DNA from: Pseudobdellovibrio sp.
Lineage (GTDB): Bacteria; Bdellovibrionota; Bdellovibrionia; Bdellovibrionales; Bdellovibrionaceae
Reading direction: 5' to 3'
DNA length: 19,063 nt
NCBI GenBank assembly: GCA_025449725.1
Contig: JANWIU010000014.1
Span: forward strand, 1-19,063
Shown piece after piece: positions 13,528 to 19,063 of the stretch. The notes under the pieces were generated by a model that saw only the letters and a program-made list of their open reading frames with translations, did no database searches and was not told where the DNA came from. Made by a program: the position numbers and the translations under genes. The stretch's first letter is position 1. Each line of letters starts with the position of its first letter.

Positions 13528-14226
13528 CTAGAACTGAACAGCTTTTTTAAATTCGGGCTGTTCTTCTACGTAAATGAGGCCTTCATCGACGAACATTGAA
13601 ATGCTATCGAGGTGACGCGCTGCCGTTGGGTGATTGTTAGTCAAAAAGATATGCCGGAAGTTCCCCTGGCGCTGCCAATACTGAATCCAATCCAGATAAT
13701 CTAAAAACTTTTCTTCTGAAATGCCAACTGCAGGGTCTTCTAAAACTAACATTTGAGGAATCTTTAAAGTGGCACGGATCAGTAAAATTATCTTCTGCCA
13801 CTCGAATGTCAAAGTATGAAACTTAGCATCCATTTTTTTCTGAAGTCCAAAATGTGTGATAGCCGATTTCAAAACGTCCGGAGAAGCCTCCACTGTAGAA
13901 AGTATCTCATGCACAGTGGACTGCGGAGCAGGTCTTTCGCTTTCAAAATAACCGGCCACTACTTCAAAAAAACATCTATCGGCCAGGTCATCATCATGAC
14001 CTAAAGAATTGTGCCATTGAACTTTGCCCTTTTGGGGTTCACGGCGGCCTGCCAGCATTTCAAGTAAATAGACAGCATGTGCAGGATTTGAGGCTTTTAC
14101 TTCAACGGTTTTATCCATTGGAATTTCAAGATCAACAGAAGACAAAACAGGGTCTAAGCCTTCTACCTGAAGGCTCACATTCACCAATTGTACAGATTCA
14201 AGCTGAATAGACTTTGTTTGCGCCAT
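13528..14226 (-). CDS. Degenerate ABC-transporter ATPase-like protein (predicted pseudo-ATPase)
   Basis: The 232-residue protein keeps the overall order of an ABC nucleotide-binding domain, but its key motifs are changed. The opening strands VQLVNVSLQVEG and SSVDLEIPMDKTVEVKASNP lead into a Walker A position reading about KASNPAHAVYLL (44-55), with no GxGKS/T. Helix and turn EMLAGRREPQKGKVQW match the family. The signature LSGGQ reads LTFEW (139-143) but is followed by QKIILLIRATLKIPQMLVLEDP, where Walker B DE is swapped to ED. An H-loop-like His199 (TNNHP) remains. ATP hydrolysis is therefore unlikely. It is not simply decaying: the frame is open over full length and hydrophobic patterning is kept. 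The permease gene follows after 36 nt. It may have a scaffold or regulatory role with that permease. Confidence 0.8.
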   Translation of the reverse strand: MAQTKSIQLESVQLVNVSLQVEGLDPVLSSVDLEIPMDKTVEVKASNPAHAVYLLEMLAGRREPQKGKVQWHNSLGHDDDLADRCFFEVVAGYFESERPAPQSTVHEILSTVEASPDVLKSAITHFGLQKKMDAKFHTLTFEWQKIILLIRATLKIPQMLVLEDPAVGISEEKFLDYLDWIQYWQRQGNFRHIFLTNNHPTAARHLDSISMFVDEGLIYVEEQPEFKKAVQF

Positions 14227-14288
14227 TTAGTACTTGTCGGCGACTTAAAAAGAAACATGACTCGACCATGGGCGGGTTTTGACGCGAT

Positions 14289-14903
14289 TTACTTTATGAG
14301 CTCGGTAACGATAATGGCGATGTCATAAAAGACAGTTTTAAAGGTTTCAAAATACACATCAAATATTCTGATATCGCGGCCTACACTGCCGATGTGATAC
14401 TTCTCTATTCTGATGGTTTCGGGGAACACCGCTTTAAAAGTACTGAACGCACGGTACATATGGATTTCTGAGGTCATTAACAAAATACTTTTGCACTTTA
14501 AGGTTTCGGCCACCAGCAAACTTTGATTGGCATTTGCATAAGTGCTTCCGGAAATTTTTTCTAAGATGACGTCCCCTTCATTGACTTCGGGGTAAAATGG
14601 CAAATGAGGAAAGATCTCATGAAGCTGAGTATCTTTATAGACACCGGAAATTATCAGTTTTTTAAATTTTTTTTGAGCAAAAACTTCAAAGGCCTCTCGA
14701 ATACGCCCCGGGGCTCCGGTCAAAACAACTCCGCAGTCGGTAACAGGCAGACTATCAAGCACCGGTAAAGGATCCGGGAAATTGATGACCTTTGCTTTTT
14801 CATTCAAAAAGACAGCAATAAAGACCGTAAAATAAAGGGCCAGGCGAAGCGCCAGCCCAAATTTTTTAAGCTGAATAATTTGCAATAATCTCAATTTCAA
14901 CAT
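14289..14903 (-). CDS. DUF218 (YdcF/SanA/ElyC-like) membrane-anchored protein
   Basis: The 204-residue protein has one N-terminal membrane helix (about 16-33, LALRLALYFTVFIAVFLN) and a DUF218 domain. The visible motifs are GVVLTGAPGRIREAFEVFAQKKFKKLIISGV (phosphate-loop-like strand and GR helix), the conserved Ser-Thr-x-x-Asn pattern GSTYANANQSLLVAE, and SILLMTSEIHMYRAFSTFKAVFP. Members such as ElyC and SanA affect envelope integrity and peptidoglycan precursor use, but their chemistry is poorly known. The ATG start (14903) has AAAAGG 5 nt upstream and lies inside the last 38 nt of the RidA gene in another frame, so the two are co-transcribed. The pseudo-ATPase gene follows after 62 nt. Confidence 0.85.
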   Translation of the reverse strand: MLKLRLLQIIQLKKFGLALRLALYFTVFIAVFLNEKAKVINFPDPLPVLDSLPVTDCGVVLTGAPGRIREAFEVFAQKKFKKLIISGVYKDTQLHEIFPHLPFYPEVNEGDVILEKISGSTYANANQSLLVAETLKCKSILLMTSEIHMYRAFSTFKAVFPETIRIEKYHIGSVGRDIRIFDVYFETFKTVFYDIAIIVTELIK

Positions 14904-15249
14904 TCACGCCTTTTGGAAGACCGGCTACTTGCACCGTAGACCGTGCCGGCGGATTTTCAGAAAATCGTTTTGCGTAAATCTCATTTACCGCAGCAAAGTC
15001 TGTCATGCTGGTTAAAAAAATTGTTGTCTTAACGATGTTAGAAAATTTCAAATTTTGTGATTTTAGCAAAGCGTCGATGTTACTAAGAACCATTTCGGTT
15101 TGTACTTTTATATCTCCGGTAAACACTTCCTGAGTTTTAGGATCGATTGAGATTTGTCCTGAACAAAATAAAAAGTCGCCCATTCGAACAGCCTGTGAAT
15201 AGGGCCCTACTGCTTTGGGTGCGTGATCTGTGTGAATAACTTGTTTCAT
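14866..15249 (-). CDS. RidA family (YjgF/YER057c/UK114) enamine/imine deaminase
   Basis: The 127-residue protein is a typical RidA, which hydrolyses reactive enamine/imine intermediates released by PLP enzymes such as threonine dehydratase. The visible motifs are APKAVGPYSQAVRMGDFLFCSGQ at the N-terminus, the helix TEMVLSNIDALL, and the closing PPARSTVQVAGLPKGVNVEIE with the carboxylate-binding Arg103 and Glu118. Length and motif spacing are standard for the trimeric family. The start ATG has AAGGGA 6 nt upstream. It is the first gene of the minus-strand group RidA, DUF218, pseudo-ATPase, permease. It overlaps the DUF218 gene by 38 nt. The cytosolic housekeeping function does not obviously explain its membrane neighbours. 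Confidence 0.93.
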   Translation of the reverse strand: MKQVIHTDHAPKAVGPYSQAVRMGDFLFCSGQISIDPKTQEVFTGDIKVQTEMVLSNIDALLKSQNLKFSNIVKTTIFLTSMTDFAAVNEIYAKRFSENPPARSTVQVAGLPKGVNVEIEIIANYSA

Positions 15250-15269
15250 GGTTGTCCCTTCGCTATGGA

Positions 15270-15758
15270 TTAAAAGTAAAAAATAATTCCGGCTTTTACC
15301 GGATCAAGCGCTGTTGTGTAAACTCTTGTACTGCCGAGCGTAGCCATTCCCAAGCCGGCCTCAGCAGTGAATCCTAAATTCTCAAGCCCAGAGAAAAAGA
15401 ATTCCACTCCACCAAGAGCAAGAAATTCGGCCCCTGACTTCTTACCGGTAGCTGGAGTTTCGTAGTTGATAACACCCGCCTGTCCGCTCACGTAAAAATT
15501 CAGATTATTCTCAAAAAACATAATGTATCTCATGCCGCCACTGATCTGCATGGCGGTGTAACCTTGCATGGTGTCCATACCGACGGCCGCTGTGTAGGCC
15601 ACATCTTTGTCGGCAAAATAGACAGCCGTGACAGACGGAATGCTTACAGAGGTGTTATTTTTAAAACCAACACCAAGCCTATGGGTCATATCTTTAGCAT
15701 AGACGCTGTTAAACGCTAAAATCGTTACCAAAATCAACCCAGCAGACATTATTTTCAT
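15270..15758 (-). CDS. Small predicted outer-membrane beta-barrel protein
   Basis: The 162-residue exported protein is predicted. The ATG ending at 15758 opens a signal peptide (MKIMSAGLILVTILAFNSVYA, cleavage after VYA) and has GAGG upstream. The frame runs 43 codons further upstream without a plausible start. The mature part has alternating polar/aromatic beta strands (HRLGVGFKN, SIPSVTAVYFA, VAYTAAVGMDT, AMQISGGMRYIMFF, FYVSGQAGVINYE, AEFLALGGVEFFFS, GFTAEAGLGMATLG) and ends in aromatic Phe (GIIFYF), the usual terminal signal of Gram-negative outer-membrane barrels. About 8 strands would fit an OmpW/OmpX-sized barrel. The exact family is not recognised. It is divergent from the chalcone-isomerase-like gene over a 147-bp region. 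Confidence 0.75.
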   Translation of the reverse strand: MKIMSAGLILVTILAFNSVYAKDMTHRLGVGFKNNTSVSIPSVTAVYFADKDVAYTAAVGMDTMQGYTAMQISGGMRYIMFFENNLNFYVSGQAGVINYETPATGKKSGAEFLALGGVEFFFSGLENLGFTAEAGLGMATLGSTRVYTTALDPVKAGIIFYF

Positions 15759-15834
15759 CGTAGCCACCTCGCAACAGAATCTGAATGTTTTTAGCTTAAC
15801 AAATTCACTATTTTTTACTACGGTCTCGTTTTGT

Positions 15835-15864
15835 TTGACACCGTCGCTAAGAATGAGTTTTATA
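15835..15864 (+). promoter_or_regulatory. Sigma-70-type promoter of the chalcone-isomerase-like gene
   Basis: A perfect TTGACA (15835-15840) is followed after 18 bp by TTTATA (15859-15864). It gives a leader of roughly 35 nt before the ATG at 15906. Confidence 0.6.
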
Positions 15865-15905
15865 CCGCAAAAACATACTCGAATCATAAATCGATAGGAG
15901 ACTTA

Positions 15906-16577
15906 ATGAAAACCTTAACACAAACCCTGACTATGTCTGTATTTTTGGCATCCCTTCTTCAGGCATCCGTATCACACGCGATACTTTTAAAAACGGAGAC
16001 AACATCTAAAACCTACGAAGAGGCGAAGCTGGTTAACTCGGTCGTATTGGTTAACGATGACAAAACTGAAGTTGCGATGAAAAAAGTTTCTCACGGTCTT
16101 CGCAGAAAAAACGTATTCGGCTTATTAACGGTAAGTGTATACGTCATGCAGGTTATGGCAGCAGCACCTGAAAAATTGGTTAAAGACGAACAAAAGTTTT
16201 TGGATTCAGTTCCGGGAGCTGGCCCTGTTCAATTACACCTGACTTTCTTACGTGATCTTCCTGGCGAAAAAATTTCTTCTTCTTTTAAAGAAGGCTTGGA
16301 AGCTAACGGCCTTAAAACGGATGACAAATCTTTAGGTTTAGAGCTTGGCACCATCATGAAAGAGTTAAACAACATCAAAGAATTTAAAAAAGGCCAAAGC
16401 TTTGCGATTACCTTTACCTGGGCTGGCGATAACGCAACTGTTTACCTGACTGATCCTAATGCCCGCATTATCAGTGTTACAGGACCAAAAGCTTTTGCCA
16501 GCAGCTTGTTATCTATTTGGTTCGGCAAACCGGCTGACTCAAAACTTGAAGAATTAAAAAAATCTTTAGTTTTGTAA
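15906..16577 (+). CDS. Periplasmic chalcone-isomerase-like domain protein
   Basis: The 223-residue exported protein has a signal peptide MKTLTQTLTMSVFLASLLQASVSHA. The body matches the bacterial chalcone-isomerase-like fold (Chalcone_3 type). It has HGLRRKNVFGLLTVSVYVMQVMA early, PVQLHLTFLRDLPGEKISSSFKEGL in the middle, and IISVTGPKAFASSLLSIWFGKPADSKLEELKKSLV at the end, where FASSLLSIWFGKP parallels the family's WLG-P motif. Bacterial members are not flavonoid enzymes as far as known, and their role is unclear; fatty-acid binding is one idea for the fold. The start ATG has TAGGAG 5 nt upstream. The frame extends to 15831 upstream but lacks a signal there. The AI-2E-family gene follows 3 nt after the stop, so they are probably co-transcribed. 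Confidence 0.82.
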   Translation: MKTLTQTLTMSVFLASLLQASVSHAILLKTETTSKTYEEAKLVNSVVLVNDDKTEVAMKKVSHGLRRKNVFGLLTVSVYVMQVMAAAPEKLVKDEQKFLDSVPGAGPVQLHLTFLRDLPGEKISSSFKEGLEANGLKTDDKSLGLELGTIMKELNNIKEFKKGQSFAITFTWAGDNATVYLTDPNARIISVTGPKAFASSLLSIWFGKPADSKLEELKKSLVL

Positions 16578-16580
16578 TTC

Positions 16581-17642
16581 ATGCATAACGAAGCCCGCCA
16601 TAAGATATTCAGATACATTGTCGTCGGAAGCGTATTTCTCGCTTTTGCATTTATGTTTTGGCGTTTCACAACGCCGATTCTGTTAGCGGCAATGTTGGCG
16701 TTTGCACTGCATGACTCTGTTTCCAAAATGGAAGCAAGACGAATCAGCCGCAGGGCCGGAAGTCTTATGTTGATGGCAGCCATCGTTGTGTTCATAGCTT
16801 TTCCTCTCACCTTTTTAATATTGAAGCTGGTTTCTTCGTTTAACGAATACAGTGAGATCGGCTTTAAAAACACAAAAGCATTCGTTTGGCTGATGCAGAT
16901 TATTCATCAGGCACAAGATGCTCTGAACACAATGGCGCGATCTTTCAATATCAGTATCAGTACATTGGGTAAACCGACGGAATTTCTTACGGATCATGTG
17001 GGCACCATCGGCGGCTGGGCGACTGCATTTGTTACAGGAATTCCTGGCTTCCTTATCGGAGTCATCGCGTTTTCACTGGCACTTTTTTATTTTTTAAATG
17101 AATCCGAACAAATCAAGAAAACTTTTTTAAACTGGGATTTGCTTTCAGAAGCCGAAACGAATCAGTTGGTTGCCGTCGTCAAGACCAGCAGCCGTCTGGC
17201 ACTGATTTCAACTCTTTTGGTTGCAGCGGTGCAATCTTTGATTATTTCAATCTTCGCTTACTTCTGCGGTTTTGATGATTTCTTCATGGTGTTTATATTT
17301 ACATTTATTTTTGCTTTGATACCGGTGGTGGGTTGCGCTCCGCCGTCTTTATTTTTGATTCTCGTTTCATTTATGAATGACAAACCTGGGGCTGCCATTG
17401 CCATGATCGTTGCTTTTGCGATCGCCTCGACTTCGGATAACGTCATTAAAGCACTTTTGTTCAATTCAGCAAACGACCAGATACACCCGGTTATTCTGCT
17501 TTTAGCACTCGTAGGCGCCATTTACGCTTATGGACCTGCGGGGATCTTAATTGGGCCCATTGTTACCCAACTGGCGTTTAACGTAATCCCGATTATAAGG
17601 GACAGGAACTCAATTCCGCCTAATATCTCCTCAGATCTTTGA
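16581..17642 (+). CDS. AI-2E/PerM-family membrane protein
   Basis: The 353-residue polytopic inner-membrane protein is of the AI-2 exporter/PerM superfamily. It has paired N-terminal helices (RYIVVGSVFLAFAFMFW, TTPILLAAMLAFALHD), a helix near 60-80, an amphipathic cytoplasmic or periplasmic region (about 85-150), the IPGFLIGVIAFSLALFYFLNE helix, and the C-terminal bundle with IPVVGCAPPSLFLILVSF and HPVILLLALVGAIYAYGPAGILIGPIV, the family hallmarks. Members include TqsA, sodium/proton antiporters and uncharacterised permeases, so the substrate cannot be assigned. The ATG is 3 nt after the chalcone-isomerase-like stop without a strong ribosome site, suggesting translational coupling. The next feature is the tRNA promoter, only 5 nt past the stop. 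Confidence 0.88.
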   Translation: MHNEARHKIFRYIVVGSVFLAFAFMFWRFTTPILLAAMLAFALHDSVSKMEARRISRRAGSLMLMAAIVVFIAFPLTFLILKLVSSFNEYSEIGFKNTKAFVWLMQIIHQAQDALNTMARSFNISISTLGKPTEFLTDHVGTIGGWATAFVTGIPGFLIGVIAFSLALFYFLNESEQIKKTFLNWDLLSEAETNQLVAVVKTSSRLALISTLLVAAVQSLIISIFAYFCGFDDFFMVFIFTFIFALIPVVGCAPPSLFLILVSFMNDKPGAAIAMIVAFAIASTSDNVIKALLFNSANDQIHPVILLLALVGAIYAYGPAGILIGPIVTQLAFNVIPIIRDRNSIPPNISSDL

Positions 17643-17647
17643 TCCGC

Positions 17648-17676
17648 TTGCATTTTTAGGGCATTTTCACTATAAC
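17648..17676 (+). promoter_or_regulatory. Promoter of tRNA-His
   Basis: TTGCAT (17648-17653) and TATAAC (17671-17676) are spaced by exactly 17 bp, a good sigma-70-type match. The predicted start is near 17683, about 15 nt ahead of the mature tRNA. It begins just after the stop of the AI-2E-family gene. Confidence 0.72.
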
Positions 17677-17697
17677 TTACAAAGTCTTTTTTCCTGT

Positions 17698-17774
17698 GGT
17701 GGCCATAGCTCAGTTGGTAGAGCATCGGATTGTGATTCCGAGTGTCGCGGGTTCAAGCCCCGTTGGTCACCCCA
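17698..17774 (+). tRNA. tRNA-His (anticodon GUG)
   Basis: A full cloverleaf can be drawn. The acceptor is GTGGCCA (17699-17705) pairing with TGGTCAC (one G-T), the D-arm is GCTCAGTTGGTAGAGC, the anticodon stem-loop CGGATTGTGATTCCG carries anticodon GTG, the T-arm is CGGGTTCAAGCCCCG, and CCA is encoded at 17772-17774. The extra G at 17698 faces discriminator C17771, the G-1:C73 pair unique to tRNA-His, which confirms the identity. The last two bases of the CCA are also the first two of the perfect inverted repeat that follows. Confidence 0.97.
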
Positions 17775-17889
17775 ATTTTCTTTTCTAGTAAAAAATAAGA
17801 ATATTTAAAATACTTTTTTTAGACACAAACAGCCCTAGTCCAAAAAAAGTATTTTAAATATTCTTATTTTTTACTAGAAAAGAAAATTG
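17773..17889. repeat. Perfect 48-bp inverted repeat with 21-nt loop
   Basis: The left arm 17773-17820 is the exact reverse complement of the right arm 17842-17889, all 48 positions. The loop is 17821-17841. After one A-C mismatch three further pairs (GAC/GTC) extend the stem inwards. The arms are about 12% GC. The left arm starts at the CA of the tRNA CCA end, and its inner end is seven T facing seven A. It separates tRNA-His from the convergent beta-helix gene (stop at 17924). It may stop transcription from both sides, but it is far longer than ordinary intrinsic terminators and no T-run follows the hairpin on either strand. Confidence 0.9.
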
Positions 17890-17923
17890 CGGTTTCCAGC
17901 GGGAACTTGAGCACATGTTGAAC

Positions 17924-19063
17924 TTACTTCCCCATCACATTCCAGTTTGCGATTGCTGGCTCACCTTCATTACTGTTCAAATGTACTGAAAACACGTAGG
18001 TCTGCTTTTTTATCCACGGTGCGGTTGCTTCAATTGAATTCGAACTACCAAAAGCTTTAAAGAGCGCTCCATTTACTCTGATCACCGGGGCTGATCCAGC
18101 CGGTCTGTTTTCAATACTCGCTTTAATAGTAACGGAACAAAGTTTTGTAACCGGATCGACAACGCAATCTCGATTACTGTTTGAAAGGTCTGCTTTTACG
18201 TACCCGGCTCCGGGAATAAAAAGCGAATTTAGAAAAACGTCAGCGCCTGAGTGCGGATTCTTTTCCAAATTAACACCGTATCTTTCGTCTAAAGCAGGAA
18301 ACCCGCGTAAATTTTGATAAAGTACGTTGTCCCGAACTGTAATCTTCAATTTGTCGTCGCTTTTAAAGCATGGAAGATTGTCCGGCGGGCAATGAATACT
18401 AATCCCGGACCTTGGAAGGCCTGTAATTTTGTTCCATTGAACCAAGACGTCTTCAACCCCGGAATTAGTTCCATTCATAATTTCAATACCGGCAGTTGTA
18501 GGGAACCCGAGATCGTCGCGCGTAATGTAGGGATCCGTCATGGTCAATTCATTGCTTAACAATTTTACGTTAGTAATAGAACCCACAGGCAATGCTTCTG
18601 TAGATTTTGCATCTCCTAAATAAAGCTGTCCACCAGGATAAATTTTTGATGTGCCGTCAGGCAGAGCGTATGTGTATTGCGGATCGATATGATTATTTAT
18701 AAATTTGTTAGAATAGACCGTAATCGTATCCGCGTCTGAAATTGACAAAGCTGCAGTGCCTGCAAGCGTGAAATTATTGTGATGTAATATTGTATTAAAG
18801 TGTCTGAATCCAGCCTGTAAAAATACGCCGGACACACTTCCACCTGTAAATTGACAATTTTCAATGGTAAGCCCGTCAGTTCTACGAACGGCCATTAAAA
18901 ATTGTTTCGTGGATGTAATATTAATTTTACTGATAGTTATACGTTCGGCGTTTGCAGCCACTCCCCCAACTAACATCGGCGGCCGGCACAAATCGAGGTC
19001 TCCAACCTCAACAGTTCCTACCGGCAATTGCTTTGTGCGACAACTGCTGCGCAAATTCGTATT
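17924..19063 (-). CDS. Parallel beta-helix repeat protein, 5' end outside window
   Basis: About 379 codons of a larger protein are visible, and the frame is open to the right edge. The first two-thirds show short repeated units of the right-handed beta-helix type (pectate-lyase/NosD-like), in which strands such as ITISKINITSTK, GLTIENCQFTGG, TILHHNNFTLAG, ITVYSNKFINN, VKLLSNELTM, VLVQWNKITGLPRSGISIH and ITVRDNVLYQN follow at roughly 20-35 residues with Asn ladders (xNxF/xNxI). The last about 120 residues look like a separate beta domain (VTIKASIENRPAGSAPVIRVNG). No lyase catalytic set can be identified with confidence. It is probably a surface or secreted carbohydrate-active or adhesive protein. 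Six cysteines are visible. It converges on tRNA-His across the inverted repeat. Confidence 0.82.
   Translation of the reverse strand, partial: NTNLRSSCRTKQLPVGTVEVGDLDLCRPPMLVGGVAANAERITISKINITSTKQFLMAVRRTDGLTIENCQFTGGSVSGVFLQAGFRHFNTILHHNNFTLAGTAALSISDADTITVYSNKFINNHIDPQYTYALPDGTSKIYPGGQLYLGDAKSTEALPVGSITNVKLLSNELTMTDPYITRDDLGFPTTAGIEIMNGTNSGVEDVLVQWNKITGLPRSGISIHCPPDNLPCFKSDDKLKITVRDNVLYQNLRGFPALDERYGVNLEKNPHSGADVFLNSLFIPGAGYVKADLSNSNRDCVVDPVTKLCSVTIKASIENRPAGSAPVIRVNGALFKAFGSSNSIEATAPWIKKQTYVFSVHLNSNEGEPAIANWNVMGK

Noticed and set aside
17643..17923. Integrated element at tRNA-His with attL/attR
   Set aside because: No second copy of the tRNA 3' end and no integrase are visible in the window, so only the inverted repeat itself is reported.

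Overview
The window looks like a chromosomal stretch from a Gram-negative bacterium of the Bdellovibrio type. The assignment is an inference from gene content: a secreted trypsin-like protease, a 7TM-DISM sensor kinase, lipoprotein and outer-membrane proteins, a LolC/LolE-type permease, and diaminopimelate/peptidoglycan genes, in a moderately AT-rich sequence. I could not run a similarity search, so species identity is open. No integrase, transposase, CRISPR array or phage gene is visible.

Layout. Positions 1-1600 hold the 3' part of a trypsin-family protease (with Cys at the oxyanion-hole position that is normally Gly193), a small exported protein, and a short GT2-like protein that stops after the nucleotide-binding half. 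Positions 1685-6454 are a signalling block: a stand-alone receiver domain lacking its phospho-acceptor Asp, a lipoprotein with three Ig-like repeats, an OmpR-family response regulator, an unrecognised membrane-anchored protein, and a large 7TM sensor histidine kinase. The upstream regions of regulator and kinase both carry direct repeats with an 11-bp period, the usual geometry of OmpR-family operators.

Positions 6586-9313 form a tight operon: a membrane protein with an acidic Pro/Glu tail, an IMP dehydrogenase/GMP reductase-family enzyme without CBS domains, and glutamate racemase (murI). Positions 9327-12065 are a diaminopimelate locus: lysA on the minus strand, divergent over only 29 bp from an MpaA-like M14 peptidase followed by dapD. 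Together with murI, the enzymes would supply D-Glu, make and decarboxylate meso-DAP, and possibly release DAP from muropeptides.

Positions 12074-12268 hold a structured intergenic element, a long imperfect hairpin between two 21-nt direct repeats. The minus-strand group 15249 to 12259 encodes RidA, a DUF218 (YdcF/ElyC-like) protein, an ABC ATPase homologue whose nucleotide-binding motifs are nearly all degenerate, and a LolC/LolE-like permease. The pseudo-ATPase/permease pair is the most unusual protein-level observation.

Positions 15270-17642 hold a small predicted outer-membrane barrel, divergent from a periplasmic chalcone-isomerase-like protein followed closely by an AI-2E/PerM-family membrane protein. 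tRNA-His(GUG) follows with a good promoter. Its CCA end runs directly into a perfect 48-bp inverted repeat with a 21-nt loop, the most striking DNA-level feature. The window closes with the 3' part of a minus-strand parallel beta-helix protein.
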